A DNA stretch of 64,000 nt from Kineosporia sp. NBRC 101731 (GCF_030269305.1 NZ_BSTC01000007.1:124001-188000), one strand, 5' to 3'; positions 52,378-61,494 are shown, counted from the stretch's first letter. Notes: generated by a model not told the origin, from the letters alone. Numbers and translations are program-made.

Positions 52378-53154
52378 ATGCAGAACCGAGCCGGGATCGT
52401 GGAATCTTTGATCAAGGGCGACGGGCGATCCGGGATCGTCATGGATTTCGACGGGGTGCTCTCGCCCATCGTCGACGACCCGGCCGCCAGTCGTCTGCCG
52501 GCCGATCTCGTCCCCACGCTGGAACGACTGGTGAAACGGCTGGACGTGGTGGCGTTGCTGTCCGGGCGGCCGGTGGACTTCCTGGCGGAGCGGGTGCCGG
52601 TCCCCGGGCTGGTACTCCTGGGGTCGTACGGGCTGGAGCGCAGGGTCGAGGGCTCGACTCTCGTGCGGCCCGACGTGGCGCAGTGGCTCGCCCGGGTGCG
52701 GGAGGCGGAGGTTCTCCTGACCGACCAGCTGGCGCCGGTGCCGGGCGTCCACATCGAGTCCAAGAGCGTGGCGGTGGCCGTGCACTGGCGCAACGCCGCG
52801 GACCGGGGCACGGTGGGGCAGCTGGTGAACGAGGTCGTGGCCCGGGTGGCCGCCTCGACCGGGCTGGGCCAGGAGCCGGGCAAGCTGGTGCAGGAACTGC
52901 GGCCGCCCCTGCCGGTGGACAAGGGCACGTCGCTGCGCGAGCTGATCGGTGAGGAGCGGCTCGACGTCGTGGCCTATGCAGGTGACGACAAGGGCGACCT
53001 GCCGGCGTTCGCGGCGGTGGGCGCGGCGGGCGGGTATGCGCTGGTGGTCCACGGGAACGAGACGGCACCGGAGGTGGCGGCGGTGGCCGGTACCCATTTC
53101 GAGGGCCCGGAGGATTTCGCCTCCTGGCTGGAAGTGCTGTCCCAAGCTGACTGA
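52378..53154 (+). CDS. otsB: Trehalose-6-phosphate phosphatase
   Basis: 258 aa from ATG 52378. HAD motif 1 is GIVMDFDGVLSPIVDDP with the nucleophile Asp, motif 2 VALLSGRPVDFL, motif 3 with Lys in PVDKGTSLREL, and motif 4 YAGDDKGDLPAFAA. This is the OtsB arrangement: the enzyme removes phosphate from trehalose-6-phosphate. The partner synthase otsA is not in the window. The stop codon is the first unit of a 9-bp tandem repeat, and the glycosyltransferase follows 52 nt later. Confidence 0.9.
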   Translation: MQNRAGIVESLIKGDGRSGIVMDFDGVLSPIVDDPAASRLPADLVPTLERLVKRLDVVALLSGRPVDFLAERVPVPGLVLLGSYGLERRVEGSTLVRPDVAQWLARVREAEVLLTDQLAPVPGVHIESKSVAVAVHWRNAADRGTVGQLVNEVVARVAASTGLGQEPGKLVQELRPPLPVDKGTSLRELIGEERLDVVAYAGDDKGDLPAFAAVGAAGGYALVVHGNETAPEVAAVAGTHFEGPEDFASWLEVLSQAD

Positions 53155-53196
53155 CGGGGCTGACGGGGCTGACAGGGCTGACGAGGCTGACGAGGG
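53152..53196 (+). repeat. Five 9-bp tandem units between otsB and the glycosyltransferase
   Basis: Units TGACGGGGC, TGACGGGGC, TGACAGGGC, TGACGAGGC, TGACGAGGG. The first TGA is the otsB stop. Units contain TGA every 9 bp in one frame, so that frame stays closed whatever the copy number. Confidence 0.85.
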
Positions 53197-53206
53197 AGAC
53201 GCAAGG

Positions 53207-54610
53207 ATGCGTATCGGACTGGTTTCCGGAGATGGTGTTCCGGTCAGTGGGCTGCTCACGATCTTTCGCAACGTGATCGACCTGGGCCGCCGGGACGGCC
53301 TGGTGGAGGCGGGCCCGGTGCCGGCGGAGCTGGGCTACTCCTGGCGCCCGGACAAGCCCGGGTACTTCCCCGACGGTCCACCCGATCCGGAGGGGCACGA
53401 GTTCCTGGCCCCGCTGCCGATCCCGCTCCCGTCCGGACCGGCAGCGGCTGAATGGACGGCTGTGCGAAATGCGGTGGCACTGAATGACAGTGCCGACCGC
53501 GAGGAGCTCCGGCGGCGCATCGACCGGCTGGCCGCTCCCTACCGGGAGTACTTCGGCCGGTGGCTGCAGGAGGCTCAGGTCGACTGGGTCTGCGCGGTCA
53601 ACATGACGCTGTCGGACGCGGTGCCGGTCACGACGGCCCTGCACCAGGCCGCCGCCGAGTACTACGGCGCGAGAGGTTCCGGCGGCGTGCTGTTCTGGGA
53701 CCACGACCTGTTCGGCAGCTGCGCCATCTTCGAGAAAGGGCAGCGGGTCTACCCACAGCATCCGAACGAGTTCACCACCCTGCCGGCGGACGAGCCGTTC
53801 CACCGCTGGGCGGTGGTCTCGGAGTCGCTGGCGCAGGAGTGCCGCCAGTACCCGACCGGGGCCGAGCCCCACATCGTCCCGAATGTGCTGCCCGAGGTCC
53901 CGACCGGTCCGCTGGCGGATCGGCACCATGAATTCCTTCGCCAGCAGGGCATTTCACCGGGCCGGCCGATCCTGTTGAACCCGGTGCGGGTGTTCCGGGT
54001 GAAGGGCGTCGAGATCGCCCTGGACGTGCTGGCCGGGGCCCGGCCGGGCCATGACGACGACCAGGCCCCGGTGCTGCTGGTGTTCGGCGGGCTGAGCGAA
54101 GACCCGGTCTATGCCCAGGAGGTCGTCACCAAGGCCCGCGCCCTGGGGCTGGAGCAGGACCTGCGGTTCCTCGAAGGGGTTCCGCTGCGCAGCTATCAGG
54201 ACGGGACCGGCCACTGGCACCTGGACGAGGTCGACCTGCTACGGCTCGCCGCGGCCGGTCGTGGGGGTGTGTTGTTCACCCCGAACCTGTTGGACGTGGA
54301 GACCGTCGGCCTGGGGCCGGCCCTGGCCGCTGTGGCCGGAATCCCATGTGCGGTAACCGATTACGATGCCTTTGTCCCGACCTACGGCAAGGACTTCTGG
54401 ACGGTCCGGGTCGGCCCGTCACCGCAGGACGCGCAGCAGGCGGGCCAGGAGCTGATGACCGTGCTCCGGACCCGCCCGGCCGAGCTGGAAGACCGCCTGC
54501 GCCGCAACCGGCAGATCGCGCAGGAGAACTTCCCCACCGGCCCGTGGCTGGACCTGTTGCGGGAGCTCTCCGGCGCTGCCGGCCGGACTCAGGAGAAGAC
54601 GCCGGAATAG
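53207..54610 (+). CDS. Glycosyltransferase, GT-B fold (GT4-like)
   Basis: 467 aa from ATG 53207, with AAGG just upstream. The N-terminal half has a GT-B opening [20 protein letters not shown] and [19 protein letters not shown]. The C-terminal half has [18 protein letters not shown], the sugar-nucleotide-binding region [18 protein letters not shown] and [21 protein letters not shown] in the position of the E-x7-E motif. It follows otsB and may use a sugar-phosphate product that OtsB-like enzymes dephosphorylate (as in glucosylglycerate-type pairs). Donor and acceptor are unknown. The 3' end overlaps the convergent acdS by 22 nt. Confidence 0.8.
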   Translation: MRIGLVSGDGVPVSGLLTIFRNVIDLGRRDGLVEAGPVPAELGYSWRPDKPGYFPDGPPDPEGHEFLAPLPIPLPSGPAAAEWTAVRNAVALNDSADREELRRRIDRLAAPYREYFGRWLQEAQVDWVCAVNMTLSDAVPVTTALHQAAAEYYGARGSGGVLFWDHDLFGSCAIFEKGQRVYPQHPNEFTTLPADEPFHRWAVVSESLAQECRQYPTGAEPHIVPNVLPEVPTGPLADRHHEFLRQQGISPGRPILLNPVRVFRVKGVEIALDVLAGARPGHDDDQAPVLLVFGGLSEDPVYAQEVVTKARALGLEQDLRFLEGVPLRSYQDGTGHWHLDEVDLLRLAAAGRGGVLFTPNLLDVETVGLGPALAAVAGIPCAVTDYDAFVPTYGKDFWTVRVGPSPQDAQQAGQELMTVLRTRPAELEDRLRRNRQIAQENFPTGPWLDLLRELSGAAGRTQEKTPE

Positions 54611-55596
54611 GCGTTCAGGGCGGGCTGGCCGCCGAGGTGGGCGTACAGCACGGTGGAGTCGGCCGGGATGTCGCCCTGGCGGACCAGGTCGATCAGGCCG
54701 GCCATCGACTTCCCCTCGTAGACCGGGTCGATGATCATGCCCTCGAGCTGACCGGTCAGGCGGATGGCGTCGATGGTCGACTGCACCGGTACTCCGTAGA
54801 GGTCTCCGGCCCAGCCCTCCAGCACGGTGATCTCGTCGTCACGCAGGTCGCGGCCCAGGCCGATCAGATCGGCGGTGTGGCGGGCTATCCGCTCGACCTG
54901 GGCGCGGGTCTTCTCCAGGGTGGCGGAGGCGTCGATGCCGATCACCCGGCGGGGACGGTCCTGCTGGGCGAAACCGGCGATCATGCCCGCGTGGGTGGAG
55001 CCGGTGACGGTGCAGACCACGATCGTGTCGAAGAAGACGCCGAGCTGCGCCTCCTGCTGCTCGACCTCGCGCGCCCAGTTGGCGAAACCCAGCCCGCCGA
55101 GGTGGTGTTCGGAGGCTCCGGCGGGGATGCCGTAGGGCGTTCCGCCGGCGGCCCGGACGTCTTCGAGAGCTTGTTCCCAGGAGTCGCGGATGCCGATGTC
55201 GAAACCGGCGGAGTCGAGCTGGACGTGGGCGCCCATGATCCGGGAGAGCAGGATGTTGCCGACCTTGTCGTTGACAGCGTCCGGCCAGTCGACCCATTTT
55301 TCCTGTACCAGGCGGGCTTTGAGGCCGATCTTGGCAGCGACGGCGGCCACCTGACGGGTGTGGTTGGACTGGTACCCGCCGATCGAGACCAGTGTGTCGG
55401 CCCCGCTGGCCAGGGCATCGGGGACGATGTACTCCAGCTTGCGGGTCTTGTTGCCGCCGTAGGCCAGGCCGGAGTTGCAGTCCTCGCGCTTGGCCCAGAT
55501 CTGCGGACCGCCCAGGTGCTGGGTCAGTCGGTCGAGCGGATGCACCGGGCTGGGTCCGAAGAGCAGTGGGTAGCGGGCGAAATCATCGAGCGACAC
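54589..55596 (-). CDS. acdS: 1-Aminocyclopropane-1-carboxylate deaminase
   Basis: 335 aa. The PLP lysine lies in [27 protein letters not shown] matches the substrate-gripping Ser/Asn region, and the YEG of [18 protein letters not shown] plus HLGGQPALN correspond to the Tyr-Glu and Leu residues that separate true ACC deaminases from D-cysteine desulfhydrases. The enzyme opens the plant ethylene precursor ACC to 2-oxobutanoate and ammonia. It is preceded by a GntR regulator on the same strand. The ability is common in plant-associated bacteria. Confidence 0.9.
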   Translation of the reverse strand: MSLDDFARYPLLFGPSPVHPLDRLTQHLGGPQIWAKREDCNSGLAYGGNKTRKLEYIVPDALASGADTLVSIGGYQSNHTRQVAAVAAKIGLKARLVQEKWVDWPDAVNDKVGNILLSRIMGAHVQLDSAGFDIGIRDSWEQALEDVRAAGGTPYGIPAGASEHHLGGLGFANWAREVEQQEAQLGVFFDTIVVCTVTGSTHAGMIAGFAQQDRPRRVIGIDASATLEKTRAQVERIARHTADLIGLGRDLRDDEITVLEGWAGDLYGVPVQSTIDAIRLTGQLEGMIIDPVYEGKSMAGLIDLVRQGDIPADSTVLYAHLGGQPALNAYSGVFS

Positions 55597-55621
55597 GGTG
55601 TTCTCCTGCGATCGGGACGGG

Positions 55622-55664
55622 GTCGGTCAGTAGGGGTCAGTCGGTAGGGCTCAGTCGGTGGGAG
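55622..55664. repeat. Imperfect ~14-bp tandem repeat between acdS and its regulator
   Basis: Three overlapping units of the form TCAGTCGGTAGGGC (GGTCAGTAGGGG, TCAGTCGGTAGGGC, TCAGTCGGTGGGAG) run into the 3' end of the GntR gene. Confidence 0.6.
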
Positions 55665-56301
55665 GCTGGAGGGTCATCCAGTTGGCGCGGGTCAACCGGG
55701 CGGCGCCGTCGGCGTCCCCGTCCCGGGCGTGCTGGATGATCGAGCGGTGCTGGGCGACGGACGCCCGCCCGGTGAGCGAGGCGAAGCGGACCCGCTCCAT
55801 GCGCCGCAGCAGCGGCGTCACGTCTTCGAGGATGCCGGTCAGCATGCGGTTGGCCGCGAGGTCGATGAACACCCGGTGAAAGGCGTCGTCCGCGGCGATC
55901 GCGGCATCGACGTCGGCCTGGGCGAGCGCGCCGGCGAACGCGGTGTTGGCTGTCGTCATCGTGGCCAGGTGCGCGGGGCTCACCAGGGGTACGGCCTCGC
56001 GGGCGGCGAGCTCGTGCAGGCCGGCGGCGACGGCCTGCGCCTCGACGGCGGCCCGGACGTCGAGGGGCGCGACGATCGTCTTGCTGCCGGGCCGGATCTG
56101 GACCAGGCCGGTCTTCTCCAGGTGGGTCAGGGCCTCGCGCACCGGGGTCCGGCTGACCCCGAGCCAGGCGCACAGCTCGGCGTCGACCAGTCGCTCACCC
56201 GGCTCCAGCGTGCCGTCGACGATCGCCGCGCGCAGCGCCACCAGGGCGCGGTCGCGCAGCAGGGGGCGGGGGGTCGCGGCGCTTGCACTGGGGACCGGCA
56301 T
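55651..56301 (-). CDS. GntR-family regulator, FCD subfamily
   Basis: 216 aa. The N-terminal winged helix has ALRAAIVDGTLEPGERLVDAE and the DNA-recognition helix LGVSRTPVREALTHLEKTG, which are classic GntR. The C-terminal ~130 residues are all-helical with DDAFHRVFIDLAANRM and HRSIIQHARDGD, the metal- and effector-binding His/Asp residues of FCD domains. It lies directly upstream of acdS on the same strand and probably controls it, with ACC or a breakdown product as ligand. An inverted repeat near its start may be the operator. Confidence 0.92.
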   Translation of the reverse strand: MPVPSASAATPRPLLRDRALVALRAAIVDGTLEPGERLVDAELCAWLGVSRTPVREALTHLEKTGLVQIRPGSKTIVAPLDVRAAVEAQAVAAGLHELAAREAVPLVSPAHLATMTTANTAFAGALAQADVDAAIAADDAFHRVFIDLAANRMLTGILEDVTPLLRRMERVRFASLTGRASVAQHRSIIQHARDGDADGAARLTRANWMTLQPPTD

Positions 56302-56302
56302 G

Positions 56303-56330
56303 CGGAATACGGTATGCGAAATATTGCATG
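56303..56330. promoter_or_regulatory. Possible GntR operator
   Basis: ATGCGAAATATTGCAT (56314-56329) is an imperfect palindrome with ATGC/GCAT ends and an AT-rich centre, 12 nt upstream of the regulator start. It stands out in otherwise GC-rich sequence and would suit autoregulation. Confidence 0.45.
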
Positions 56331-56370
56331 AGGGCCAGAGAGGGCGGATCTCCGGCCCCGCACCCCTATC

Positions 56371-56450
56371 TGTTCGTGATCATGCAATCCCCAGCCTTCG
56401 GCCGGTAGGTGCTCGCACTTCCCCGGGGAACGTTTGCATGATCACGAACA
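56371..56450. repeat. Inverted repeat, family copy 3
   Basis: 17-bp perfect arms TGTTCGTGATCATGCAA / TTGCATGATCACGAACA. The loop is longer than in the other copies and ends with CTTCCCCGGGGAACG. It lies 10 nt after the methyltransferase stop and upstream of the GntR gene. Confidence 0.8.
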
Positions 56451-56459
56451 AGAACGGGG

Positions 56460-57434
56460 CTACGGCTGGTTGCGCACCAGGGTCAGGTTTCCGAGGTTCG
56501 TGGTCACCTGCCGCACGAGCACGAATCCGGCCGCCCGGGCCTCGGCGGCCAGTTCATCCACGGTGTGCCCACCGCTGATGCCCCGTTGTCCCAGCTGCAC
56601 GACGTCGGTCGGGCCGGCGAGTTGTTCCTGCAGGATCAGCAGGCCGTCATCGGTCAGTGCCTGCCGCAACACGGCGAGGGTTTCGGCCCGGTCGGCGTCG
56701 GGGAAGAAGCACTGGGCCCAGTAGGCCACTCGGAACGTGCTGCGGTCGGGCAGGTTCCGGGCGTCCACGCAGCGCACCTCGACCTGGTCGGTCAGTCCCA
56801 GCTCGTCACGGCGACGCACCGCCTCGGCCGCGACCTCGGGCACGATGTCGACGCCGACCAGCTTCAGCTGCGGGTACAGCTGCGCGGTGGTGAGCAGTGC
56901 GCCGCCCACCCCACTGCCCAGGTCGAGCATCGGCCCACCGCTCTCCAGCACGGCCGAGACCTCCGGCATCGCGTCGTAGACCGAGCGGTAGAGCATCTGC
57001 GTGACCGGGTCGGCCGCGATCCCGGCGTCCCGGGCCACGACCAATGCGGCCACCCCGTCCACCATTTCGGGTTGTTCGCGGTCCAGCTTCTGCAGAGCGG
57101 CCAGGTCCAGCCGGGCCGAGTCCAGCACCGTCTCCAGGCTCACGCCCGACGCCCCGGCCAGCAGGTCGGCGAACGGTGGCGTGAGCTGCCAGGTGCCGTC
57201 GGCCCCGCTCACCACACCGGCTTGCTGGAGGACGTCCACCACACCTCGGACGCGTGCCTGCGGCCACGCGTCGGTGGCCAGAGCGGCCAGGGACAGGGGC
57301 TCGGCGAGCTTCTCCAGCCAGCCCATCCGGTGAGCGGCCCCGACGATGGCCAGGGTCTGCGCACCCTTGACCCATTCCCGCACCACTGCGCGGGCGGCCA
57401 GGGCGTTCAGCAGGGGCGGCTGTGTGTCAGTCAT
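56460..57434 (-). CDS. SAM-dependent methyltransferase with dimerisation/winged-helix N terminus
   Basis: 324 aa. A helical N-terminal half (~residues 1-150, with RVRGVVDVLQQAGVVS and WQLTPPFADLLAG) resembles the winged-helix dimerisation region of small-molecule methyltransferases. The SAM-binding motif I is GPMLDLGSGVGGALLTTA (near 165-180), followed by LKLVGVDIVPEVAAEA. The end reads LILQEQLAGPTDVVQL and TNLGNLTLVRN. The layout fits plant-type or polyketide O-methyltransferases and related enzymes. The substrate is unknown. It lies 91 nt downstream of the ECF gene in the same direction. Confidence 0.87.
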   Translation of the reverse strand: MTDTQPPLLNALAARAVVREWVKGAQTLAIVGAAHRMGWLEKLAEPLSLAALATDAWPQARVRGVVDVLQQAGVVSGADGTWQLTPPFADLLAGASGVSLETVLDSARLDLAALQKLDREQPEMVDGVAALVVARDAGIAADPVTQMLYRSVYDAMPEVSAVLESGGPMLDLGSGVGGALLTTAQLYPQLKLVGVDIVPEVAAEAVRRRDELGLTDQVEVRCVDARNLPDRSTFRVAYWAQCFFPDADRAETLAVLRQALTDDGLLILQEQLAGPTDVVQLGQRGISGGHTVDELAAEARAAGFVLVRQVTTNLGNLTLVRNQP

Positions 57435-57525
57435 CTACTTCTCCAGTTCCGGCGATACGTCAGGACCGGACAAGAGGGAGCGGGCCGATCGGAAATGCGC
57501 TCCTCGAGAGGTGATCCAGGTCACG

Positions 57526-58491
57526 TCACTGATCGGCCGAATGATCGGAAGGGTGATGGGTGCCGTAGGTGATGCCCATCCGGGAGACCCGCCCCTGGTC
57601 GAGGGTGAACAGGGCCGCCATCGTGGGCGGGCAGTGCCCGGGATCGGACGGTGGGTTCAGGAAGTCCGCCTCCCACAGCAGCACGTCCTTGCTGGCCATG
57701 GTGTTGTGCAGCCTCACCTTCACATCCGCGCTGAAGGTGAGCTCGAGCATGTTTAGCAACAGCGTGCGCCGCCCGTGCAGGAAGCCCATGACCACGATCG
57801 ACGCGTCCGGGTGGTACCAGTCGTCGAGCACCCGGGCGAACGTCCCGTCGGCCATTGCCCCGAGAATCTGGGTGGACTCGCGGTGCCAGGCCGCGGCCGC
57901 GGTGTCGGCCCGGACGTCGGTGCGCACCTGGCCCGCGGTCTCCTGCAGGCGTTGGGCCAGCGCCCGTCGCCCGTCACGCAACCGGCTGCCGACCGTCTCG
58001 GGCAGGATCCCGCAGATCTGGCCGATCTCGCGGTACGACGACACCCCGCTGAAATAGCGCAGCAGCATCACCTCCCGCACCGGGGCGGACAGACCGGCCA
58101 TCGCCTCGCGCACCCAGTCGCGGTGCACGGCCCGTTCGAGCCGGTCTTCCGGGCGGGGGCCGGGATCGGGCGGCAGCAAGTGCTCGGGATCGGGCACCGG
58201 TACGGCCCGCCGGGCCCGCAGCTGGGCGCGGCAGTTGTTGCGCACGATCGCCTTGGCCCAGGGGCCGAACCCGTTCACGTCGCGCAGGTCGGGCAACCGC
58301 TGCATCGCGATCAGGAGAGCGTCCTGCACCGCGTCGTCCGCGTCGTCGGTGTACCCGAGCAGCGCGATCGCCGTGGCGCGCAGCGAGGCCTGGTGCCGCT
58401 GGACCAGCAGGGCGAACGCCGTCATGTCCCCGGCCCGGGCCGACCGGACCAGATACCCGTCCGGTGCCACATCGTCCCCTGCTGTGCTCAC
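57526..58491 (-). CDS. ECF sigma factor with SnoaL/NTF2-like C-terminal domain
   Basis: 321 aa. Region 2 is ALLGYTDDADDAVQDALLIAM; region 4 is LSAPVREVMLLRYFSGVSSY with SYREIGQICGILPETVGSRL. After residue ~195 comes a ~120-residue alpha+beta extension (FARVLDDWYHPDASIVVMGF ... LLWEADFLNPPSD) of the NTF2/SnoaL type. Sigma factors with such tails (e.g. the ECF41 class and relatives) use the extension to control their own activity instead of a separate anti-sigma, and none is seen here. The target may include the methyltransferase downstream. Confidence 0.85.
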   Translation of the reverse strand: MSTAGDDVAPDGYLVRSARAGDMTAFALLVQRHQASLRATAIALLGYTDDADDAVQDALLIAMQRLPDLRDVNGFGPWAKAIVRNNCRAQLRARRAVPVPDPEHLLPPDPGPRPEDRLERAVHRDWVREAMAGLSAPVREVMLLRYFSGVSSYREIGQICGILPETVGSRLRDGRRALAQRLQETAGQVRTDVRADTAAAAWHRESTQILGAMADGTFARVLDDWYHPDASIVVMGFLHGRRTLLLNMLELTFSADVKVRLHNTMASKDVLLWEADFLNPPSDPGHCPPTMAALFTLDQGRVSRMGITYGTHHPSDHSADQ

Positions 58492-58800
58492 GCCCTCACA
58501 CCTCCTGCCGCGTCCGCTGATGTTCGTTGATGGTCGCTGACCAGGATTCTCCCGGATGAATCGGACGCAACCCCGGCGCGAGTATCGCGAAGGGGCACGG
58601 TTGCGACCGGGACCTCCGTGTAAGCCGGGGAGAGCCGTTCACGGCGGTGCAGGGCCGACGGTGACCGGAGTCGGGGGCGGCAGGTCTGCGTTGTGTACAC
58701 CTGGTACATCCGGTACCGGATGTACCAGGTGTACACAACGCTTCGGCTGTCCGGGCGGGGATGGCTGGAACATGGTCCCGTACGGGGGCGAGACATCGGA
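58492..58800. other. Intergenic region holding the long palindrome
   Basis: 309 nt between the ECF start and the stop of the ribosome-protection gene (both minus strand). The only striking element is the 54-bp palindrome. It probably contains the ECF promoter and the end of the upstream transcript. Confidence 0.5.
58688..58741. repeat. Perfect 54-bp palindrome
   Basis: 27-bp arms without mismatch, centred on GGTACC at 58714/58715. Each arm contains TTGTGTACACC and TGGTACATCC. It lies 60 nt after the stop of the ribosome-protection gene and ~200 nt before the ECF start. Confidence 0.95.
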
Positions 58801-60777
58801 TCAGCGCGGGTGGGAACGGAACCAGGTGATCCGGTCGGCCGGATCCGGGCCGCGGCGGGCGCGGGTGGGGGCGGACGGTGAGCGGTCCGGCTCGTACCGG
58901 GCGAAGCCGGTGGTCAGGATGCCGTGACCGGAGGTGAGTTCGGGCAGAGCGCGGCTGAACTGGGGGATGCGGGCCGACTGGACGAATCCGTGCAGCACGA
59001 CCCGGCCGGAGACCTGGGTGGAGTCGTCCACCCGGGCACCCAGTCGCCCGAGGGAGGTCAGGATCGCGGGAAGTGCTGCCTCGGGCACCTCCAGTTCGAA
59101 GCGGTCCACCGGGTGGCAGACGTAGGTGCCGGCCCGGGCCAGGGCGGTGTGCAGCACCACCGGCGCCAGATGGCGGAAGTCGTTGGCGACCGTGGAGATG
59201 GACTTGGTGAACTTCTCGTGCCCGTGACTCTGGCGTGGCCAGTACTGCGACGAGGTCATCGTGATCCGGAAGTCGCACACCTCCCATCCGGAACGCCCGA
59301 CTCGTAGTGCCTTTCGTACTCCTTCCTCGGTGGCAGAGATGAAGGCGGTGGGGAGCCGGCCGGGTTCCAGGCCGGGGGAGAAGGTGATACCACTGTTCTC
59401 GGGCGTCGGCTCGACGCGCAGACCCAGGCCCGCCAGGTACGGGTTGCCGTTCTCACCGATCCGCTCGACCGCGTCCCCCGTTTCCCGTACCCGCTCGACG
59501 CACACCACCGACTGCTCGGCGAAACGTACCTCCACGCCGAATCTCTCGGCCAGGACCGCGGCGATGACCTCCTGCTGGACCTCCCCGTACAGACTGACGG
59601 CGGTCTCCTGATCGGCCTCGCTGAGTTCCAGGCCGATCAGTGGGTCCTCCTCGGCGAGCTCCTGCAACGCCTGGAAGGCCTGGGTCCGCCGGGCGGCGTC
59701 CACCGGCTGGACCAGCGCCCGCACCGTGGCCGGTGGGAAATGCTGGGGTGGGCGCGAAGACCCGCGCCCGACGACGTCACCTATGCGTGAATCGGGAAGC
59801 CCCACCACGGCACCTACCTGACCGGCCCGGATCTCGTGCGCCGGCTGCAGGCCGTCGGCCGTGCTGACCCACAGCCCGGTCACCAGATGCGCACGCCGGT
59901 CGCCGAGAGCCAGACGACAGCGGTGGACGAGACACCCCTGCCACATCCGCAGCCAGGTCCGCCGCTGACCCTGCTCGTCCCGGTCGATGGCGAAAACCGT
60001 TGCCGAGGCTTCGTCCTGGACCGCCTGGACCGCCTGGGGCGCCGGCGGCAACTGCACCAGCGTCGCGAGCAGCGAGATGATGCCCGTGCCGGTCAGGGCC
60101 GACCCGAACAGCACCGGGGTCAGCCGGGTCCGGGCCATCAGGTCCTGCAGCAGCGAGCCGAGCTGGTCCGGGATGCGGTCGTCGGCCCAGGCCTCCAGAG
60201 CGCGGTCGTCGACGGCGGCGATCGCTTCCAGTACCTCGTCCGCGGTGATGTCGATACCGTGCACGCTCGCGCCGGGGGTGCCCTCGTGCTTCACCCGGGT
60301 CAAGGGGACCAGGGCGGGGGTGAGATGGGCACCCAGCTCCCGCAGGACCCGCGCCGTGTCCGCGCCGGCCCGGTCGACCTTGTTGACGAAGAGCACGGTG
60401 GGGATGCCGGCCCGGCGCAGCACCCGCCAGATCTGCACGGTCTGCGACTGCACACCCTCGACCGCGGAGACCACCAGCACGGCCGCGTCGAGCACCCCGA
60501 CGGCCCGCTCCACCTCGGCGATGAAGTCCGGGTGGCCGGGCGTGTCGACGAGTGTGACGGTGAGATCGCCCAGTGCGAACCCGGTCACGGACGCGCGGAT
60601 GGTGATGCCCCGGCTGCGTTCCAGGTCTGTCGAGTCGGTGCGGGTGGTGCCGGCGTCCACGCTGCCCAGGCAGGTGGACGCGCCGGTCTCGAACAGCAGC
60701 CGTTCGGTGAGACTGGTCTTACCGGCGTCGACATGGGCGACGACGCCCAGGGTCAGCGAGGCGGTGGGACATGACAT
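58801..60777 (-). CDS. Ribosome-protection GTPase, EF-G-like (TetM/OtrA family)
   Basis: 658 aa, close to OtrA (~663 aa) and TetM. G1 is GVVAHVDAGKTSL, G2 RGITIRAS, G3 DTPGHPDF, G4 VNKVDRAG, the classical translational-GTPase set. EF-G-like domains II-V follow, including GLELSEADQETAVSLYGEVQ, typical of Tet proteins, and a C-terminal region matching domain IV/V. These proteins release tetracyclines from the ribosome. In actinomycetes, chromosomal relatives also occur outside tetracycline clusters, so resistance is inferred, not shown. It starts at ATG 60777. Confidence 0.88.
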   Translation of the reverse strand: MSCPTASLTLGVVAHVDAGKTSLTERLLFETGASTCLGSVDAGTTRTDSTDLERSRGITIRASVTGFALGDLTVTLVDTPGHPDFIAEVERAVGVLDAAVLVVSAVEGVQSQTVQIWRVLRRAGIPTVLFVNKVDRAGADTARVLRELGAHLTPALVPLTRVKHEGTPGASVHGIDITADEVLEAIAAVDDRALEAWADDRIPDQLGSLLQDLMARTRLTPVLFGSALTGTGIISLLATLVQLPPAPQAVQAVQDEASATVFAIDRDEQGQRRTWLRMWQGCLVHRCRLALGDRRAHLVTGLWVSTADGLQPAHEIRAGQVGAVVGLPDSRIGDVVGRGSSRPPQHFPPATVRALVQPVDAARRTQAFQALQELAEEDPLIGLELSEADQETAVSLYGEVQQEVIAAVLAERFGVEVRFAEQSVVCVERVRETGDAVERIGENGNPYLAGLGLRVEPTPENSGITFSPGLEPGRLPTAFISATEEGVRKALRVGRSGWEVCDFRITMTSSQYWPRQSHGHEKFTKSISTVANDFRHLAPVVLHTALARAGTYVCHPVDRFELEVPEAALPAILTSLGRLGARVDDSTQVSGRVVLHGFVQSARIPQFSRALPELTSGHGILTTGFARYEPDRSPSAPTRARRGPDPADRITWFRSHPR

Positions 60778-60938
60778 GGGACAACTCCACGATCGAACCG
60801 GTCAGGGGTCGGGGCGTGGAAGCTGTGCGCATGCTCGGTCTCCTTCGAAGGCTGACGGGTACGGGCCCAGGATGACGAGGGGCGCCCGCGCGGTGCAACC
60901 GATTAAGGGCAGGCGCGGCGGAGCTGAAAGAATGGCCC

Positions 60939-61451
60939 ATGTTCTCCCGACCTTCCCGCCGCCCCACGTTCGACCCACCGCCGGGCTGGCCGGTCCCCCC
61001 GGGCGGCTGGCGTCCGGAACCGGGCTGGGCGCCGGATCCCTCCTGGCCACCGGCTCCCGACGGCTGGAAACTCTGGAAGAAGGGGCCGCTGCTCGTCGTG
61101 TCCGACGTCGTCGTGGCGCTGGTCTGCTTCGTCGTCACGCTGCTGGGCTGGGCCCTGTGGATGCGGCTGGGCCTGGAACCCGGCGTCGACTATCCGGTCT
61201 GGCGGGTCGTGGGTCTGGTACTGACCCTGGCCGTCGTCGGACTGCCGGCCGCGTGGCTCAACTGGGGGCCGTCGGTAACGCTCGCGGTTCCGCTGGGGCT
61301 GGCGGTGAGTGCCTACCTGGACTGGCGGGACGACGAGACCGGACTGTTCGTCGTCGGGGTGGTGATGGTGTTCGTGGGCTCGCTGGTGGTGACCGCGGTG
61401 GTTGCCGGTCTGGCCTCGGCGGCGGGCCAGAGGCGGCGCACGCTTCCCTGA
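60939..61451 (+). CDS. Membrane protein with Pro/Trp-rich N terminus
   Basis: 170 aa. The first ~45 residues carry repeated Pro-Gly-Trp turns (PPPGWPVPPGGWRPEPG, then DPSWPPAPDGWK), as seen in many actinomycete membrane proteins. Three or four hydrophobic helices follow (VVVALVCFVVTLLGWALWM; VGLVLTLAVVGLPAAWL; GVVMVFVGSLVVTAVVAGL). There is no signal peptide and no catalytic motif. It is divergent from the ribosome-protection gene with ~160 nt between the starts. Function unknown. Confidence 0.75.
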   Translation: MFSRPSRRPTFDPPPGWPVPPGGWRPEPGWAPDPSWPPAPDGWKLWKKGPLLVVSDVVVALVCFVVTLLGWALWMRLGLEPGVDYPVWRVVGLVLTLAVVGLPAAWLNWGPSVTLAVPLGLAVSAYLDWRDDETGLFVVGVVMVFVGSLVVTAVVAGLASAAGQRRRTLP

Positions 61452-61494
61452 AATCCGGTGCCGGGGGCCAGCCGATTCTGGGAAGCTCCCGGAT

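Noticed and set aside
56565-57572. 335-codon plus-strand frame over the methyltransferase
   Set aside because: It is antisense to a gene with a clear SAM motif; its His/Gln/Gly-rich product has no fold signal.
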